Program-made: the position numbers and the translations under genes
Shown: positions 60,601-64,000 of the stretch, piece after piece
Layout: each line of letters begins with the position of its first letter
How positions within the stretch are numbered: the first letter of the stretch is position 1
The notes under the pieces: model-generated
Told to the model about the DNA's origin: nothing
The model's input: only the letters and a program-made list of their open reading frames with translations
Database searches by the model: none
Source: Terebella lapidaria
Taxonomy: Eukaryota; Annelida; Polychaeta; Terebellida; Terebellidae
DNA: 64,000 nucleotides
Reading direction: 5' to 3'
Assembly (NCBI GenBank): GCA_949152475.1
Contig: OX424562.1
Span: forward strand, 22,320,209-22,384,208

Positions 60601-61500
60601 GGTGACGAAACAATGATAGATACCAGGGACATGAGCGAAGGGCGTTGCTTACAGCACGCACAATTTCTGGTATACCCTGGAAAAGTCATTTATGAACCAC
60701 GTCAAAACATATCAAAACATTAGTCAGTTTGCTTATCTGTACATATTCTTCACGGACGAAATTTAAAATATATGCTATAAACATCATCATTCACAATGTA
60801 CATATATATCTTTTCCACGTATGATGTGTATTATCTATTCACTCTGCAACTCGTAACCAAGATTCCAACAATTGAAAATCAGTAGACATTCCAAAGCCAC
60901 AAATCCAGTAATTAGTAGTGACTGATCACTGTCGGATCAGTGTTGTTGTGACAGTAGAGAGGCTTGTTTTCTGGACGTATTTAGTACAATGACGTCAGGT
61001 GAATTACCTAGGATAGTGGTTTTATGGCGTGGCTCACATCGTGGACATTATTTCTATTACCATGATGGTTTTTGCACACAACGCCTAGACAGAATATCTC
61101 AAGGTGAATCCCGTGATCACATCGAGGTGTTTGTCATGCAGTGCAGTATAACTGCTATAAAACATATCAGATAATAGGAACCGGAAACCATGAAAATTAG
61201 GGAAAAATGTATAAAATGGATTACCGGATGTGTGATCATAGTTCGGGATTGTGATCCAATTTAATTGTCTCCCTGAATCATTCATTGAAGATTCAATCAT
61301 CAATCATACTTGGAACTTCATTGTTGAAGTTCCAAGTATATACAACCGTCAGGGTTCCACGCAACTGTATTGTGGTGATTGTTCTGTTAAACTGGTATTT
61401 ACGAAAGTTTCATTCATTCTTGAAGTTCCAAGTATATACACCCGTCAGGGTGCCACACACCTGTAGAGTGGTGATAATAAACTAATGGATATACTAAATT
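57601..61500. repeat. Segmental duplication unit 6
   Basis: Landmarks: AACATGTCAACACCGAATTC at 57751, CAGACAG/GTGAGT at 58641, the TTTGCACATCATTACC block at 59636, GGCGTGGCTCACATCGTGGA at 61027 (matched at 55963) and GCTATAAAACATAT at 61153. It ends with a duplicated block of about 115 bases (about 61325-61360 and 61420-61455). No gene is supported. Confidence 0.6.
61308..61337. repeat. Perfect 13-base hairpin
   Basis: ACTTGGAACTTCA (61308-61320), loop TTGT, then TGAAGTTCCAAGT (61325-61337). The right arm and following GTATATACAACCGTCAGGGT recur at about 61422-61450 and in part near 56360-56385, without the left arm. Confidence 0.85.
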
Positions 61501-63329
61501 AATGAATATTACCAACGGATATTAGATGGCCTTGAACATTGAAGGATTAGCAGTTTGAGCTATCTGTTTGAGGTTCACACCAAAGTATGTTCAAGTTCGA
61601 AGATGCATATAAACCAATGATCTTGGTAAAAACTGGAGTGACTGGTCTCGTACGGATGGGAGCATTTTTTTTTTATGTTCATATGACATGTTTACGCCCA
61701 CAATAATTTCTGCTAAAGACACAAACCGTCCATTTCAGCAACCTAAAAGACATTGACATTGGATTCCAAGCGTCTTATTCATTTATCTAGTGAGAATCCA
61801 GACAGCTCGTAAAATGTAAATGAACAAAACGTAGATAACCAAAAATAGAACAGACTTGGTCTCGAATGCACTGAGGTCTACAAATACCAGCCATCCAAAT
61901 GCAACTTTATCCCAAATGTCAGGGAACGAACATTTTATATATACATGTATTATACATGAAATGTGAAAAGAACAGACTCTTCCCATGTGTAAAGTTGAAT
62001 TACAGTACAGACCGCAAACTAATATGGAAATGAGGAAGTAATTCAACATTTGAGTGTGAGAATAGTTATACCAATAGATTATGGACATGTTGTGCACATG
62101 CTATTGACAAAAGAACATGAATACATGTATAAACATGTCATAATGAAAAATAGTGTCTTCAATGTATTTTTCTATGTAGTAGTAATGGCACAAGAGTAAA
62201 AACACGGTCATAACATTTACGAAGGTTGGAAACCTAACCATGAGAAATGGTTAGATGTAAAACAATAATCAATTTCAGTGCATACCAAAAGTCTAATATC
62301 CGCCCACGAACTTTTGATTTTCCCCCAGTTTTGTTCGGAAGACAATGTAACAGAACACAATAGCGAACACCACATACCTCCTGAATTCGATTGGTCAGAT
62401 GGACAAACGAAGGAAATTTGATACAAGTCGGAGCCAACTGAAGAGATAATCGACCACTCTGACGAAGCAAATTGGAGATCAATGCAATGCACTGGAGATT
62501 TTATTCTTTTATGTGCCAACATTATCACGGTGTAACATTGCAGATATCACCAATGTTGAGGAACGCGTTAGACCTCGTCAGTGAGACGGGATGTCATGTG
62601 TGACAGTTTGGTTCGTAATCCATGATTGCACCTATAGCACGAGGCTTCAAAAAACTGAATCTAACAAAAGCAACAAGGGACATGGCTTCAAGTAATGAGG
62701 GCCATTTTTTGTAGAAGATAACTGTAGTTAAAGCAGGAAAGCCTAATTCGGTTGATCACCATGGCTTGTTTTATTGCAACAGATTGTCAGACTAGAACAA
62801 AGCTTCAAACTAACCACACATTCTAGCTTTACATGGAATATTAATTATTCTTGGCAAATTGTCACTTTCAGACAAAACTCACAATAGTCCAGTGGGAAAA
62901 TGAACAAACAATTTCGTTCTCGGGCACGCAAAGGGCGCAGCCCGAGGAACGAAAGGCCGTCTGTCTAAGCGAACGCAATCGGTTCAGTTCATATTTCTGT
63001 CGAATGAATCATAAATCTACACCACACGCTGTCTATGTAGCTCTGCACATTCAAATATTCCCGGCTCGATCCCTGCCATTTTCGGGGAAACACCCGATGA
63101 CGTCATCCGATGCACACGGCCCGTAACGAACCTGAAGACCAATCAATACCATCAGACTATTGTTTTTAGAGCTGTTGCGGAATAGACCCGGGATGCCGGC
63201 TGGTAATTAAAACATTGTCTACGTACAGTAAATTAGTGTTGTATGTACGTGTAGGCATGCATGTAGGCCCCTAATGCAGCATAGCCTGCATACCTGTGTG
63301 TCCGAGCTGCCACGACATGTCAAACTCAT
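61501..63329. other. Gene-free stretch
   Basis: No gene, repeat unit or duplicated landmark recognised. A 104-codon minus frame (61783-62097) is hydrophobic but shows no motif. 62925-62965 is locally GC-rich (GGGCGCAGCCCGAGGAACGA). A CpG-containing stretch with ATGACGTCATC lies at 63098. Confidence 0.4.
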
Positions 63330-63969
63330 TTTCTTGTCACATTATTCTTTATGCTGATGACACTATCTCAATGGTTAGTGATACGGATATAAACGTTGCA
63401 GCCCGCCTTAGATTTTTGTACAGGTACAAAAAAGCTCTCTCACAAAGTGTCACGTAAATTGTTAGCAATCGCTCTAAATCAGCCCCACTTTGAATACGCC
63501 TGTTTGGCTTGGTTTTTTGGCCGTAACCAAAATCTTAAACGTAAAATTCAAGTAGCTCAAAACCGTAAGGTCTGATTCATCATGGATTTTACTTCCAGGA
63601 TGCATGTCGGCCAAGATGAACTTGACGAAACTCAACATGCTTAATACTAATGACCGTGTACAACAACTGGTACTTAACCATGTGTTTAACATTAAATTTG
63701 GTACTGCTCCTGACTATCTAAGTATTAAGTTTGTCAATATAAGTGATGTTTCTTCATACAGGACCCGCCAAGCGGCGTACAACTTCATGGTACCAAGAGT
63801 TCAGGGCACCGAACGTTTTAGCTTCTATTATAACGGTATTTTGTCATGGAAGGCTCTTGCTACTAATATAAAATCAATCACATCAAAGCTCAGCTTCGAA
63901 CAAGGGATCAAGGCCTTCTTTTCGGGCCGTGCTCATGCAATCGAACAGTCGGATTTCAGGCACTACTAA
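63330..63969 (+). mobile_element. Internally deleted LINE, ORF2 fragment with YADD motif and C-terminus
   Basis: LYADDTISMVSDTD (about 63350-63390) contains the catalytic YADD of a non-LTR reverse transcriptase. It is followed after a deletion by LNQPHFEYACLAWF (about 63475-63515), then a stop and frame change, then the C-terminal part from about 63604 (NDRVQQLVLNHVFNIKF, YRTRQAAYNFMVPRV, FYYNGILSWKAL) to TAA at 63967-63969. The order is right for ORF2 but the distance from YADD to the end is far too short, so the copy is dead. The clade is not resolved. Confidence 0.75.
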
Positions 63970-64000
63970 TTTTCAGGGTTTCCTCCTTAAGTCTTGTAAT
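63970..64000. other. Window end, sequence after the LINE stop
   Basis: Thirty-one bases after the LINE stop codon; probably its 3' untranslated end. Confidence 0.3.

Noticed and set aside
60989..61174. 61-codon plus frame (MTSGELPRI...) similar to 55937-56020
   Set aside because: The copy in unit 5 has an early stop and indels, so the frame is not conserved.

Overview
This is an intron-bearing eukaryotic nuclear window of low GC and low gene density, with class A GPCR duplicates and several transposon classes. The mix (single-exon rhodopsin-like receptors, Helitron-like elements with internal tandem arrays, a Crypton-type tyrosine recombinase with introns) points to a marine invertebrate, most likely a mollusc and perhaps a gastropod. 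That assignment is inference; no single marker fixes the species.

Left third (1-21,000): a tandemly duplicated receptor cassette. Receptor A occurs three times: an inverted pseudogene (878-1859, minus), an intact gene (5874-6941, plus), and a third copy with an open frame but lost hallmark residues (14548-15615, plus). Receptor B, a peptide-receptor-like class A GPCR, occurs twice on the minus strand, converging on A: a pseudogene (9116-10670) broken by a small transposon, and an intact gene (19333-20478). Spacers are repeated between cassettes and interrupted by a degraded LINE (about 2600-4690), two short Crypton-related elements (10083-10515, 16263-16624), an insertion with a GC hairpin (10717-11605) and a long foldback MITE (18049-18946).

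Right part (22,000-61,500): about six diverged copies of a segmental duplication with no clear protein-coding gene. The copies do preserve a splice donor on the plus strand and, on the minus strand, a TATA box plus short first exon plus donor, so a multi-copy transcription unit, possibly non-coding, is plausible. Comparing copies exposes insertions by their empty sites. The best is a 3.36-kb Crypton-like transposon (28603-31961) with an intact three-exon tyrosine recombinase gene (511 codons after splicing) and a subterminal hairpin with 29-bp perfect arms. Helitron-like non-autonomous elements with tandem arrays lie at 26303-27470, 38962-42170, about 50895-51400 and 51519-53682. A dispersed repeat of about 200-290 bp (called R1 here) recurs at least ten times.

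The right end (61,500-64,000) has no recognisable host gene. It closes with an internally deleted LINE keeping a YADD reverse-transcriptase motif and the ORF2 C-terminus (63330-63969).

Functionally the window is a receptor gene-duplication nursery next to a transposon-rich segmental-duplication field. Likely working genes are receptor A (5874-6941), receptor B (19333-20478), possibly the altered receptor A copy (14548-15615), and the Crypton recombinase. No tRNA, rRNA or CRISPR array was seen.
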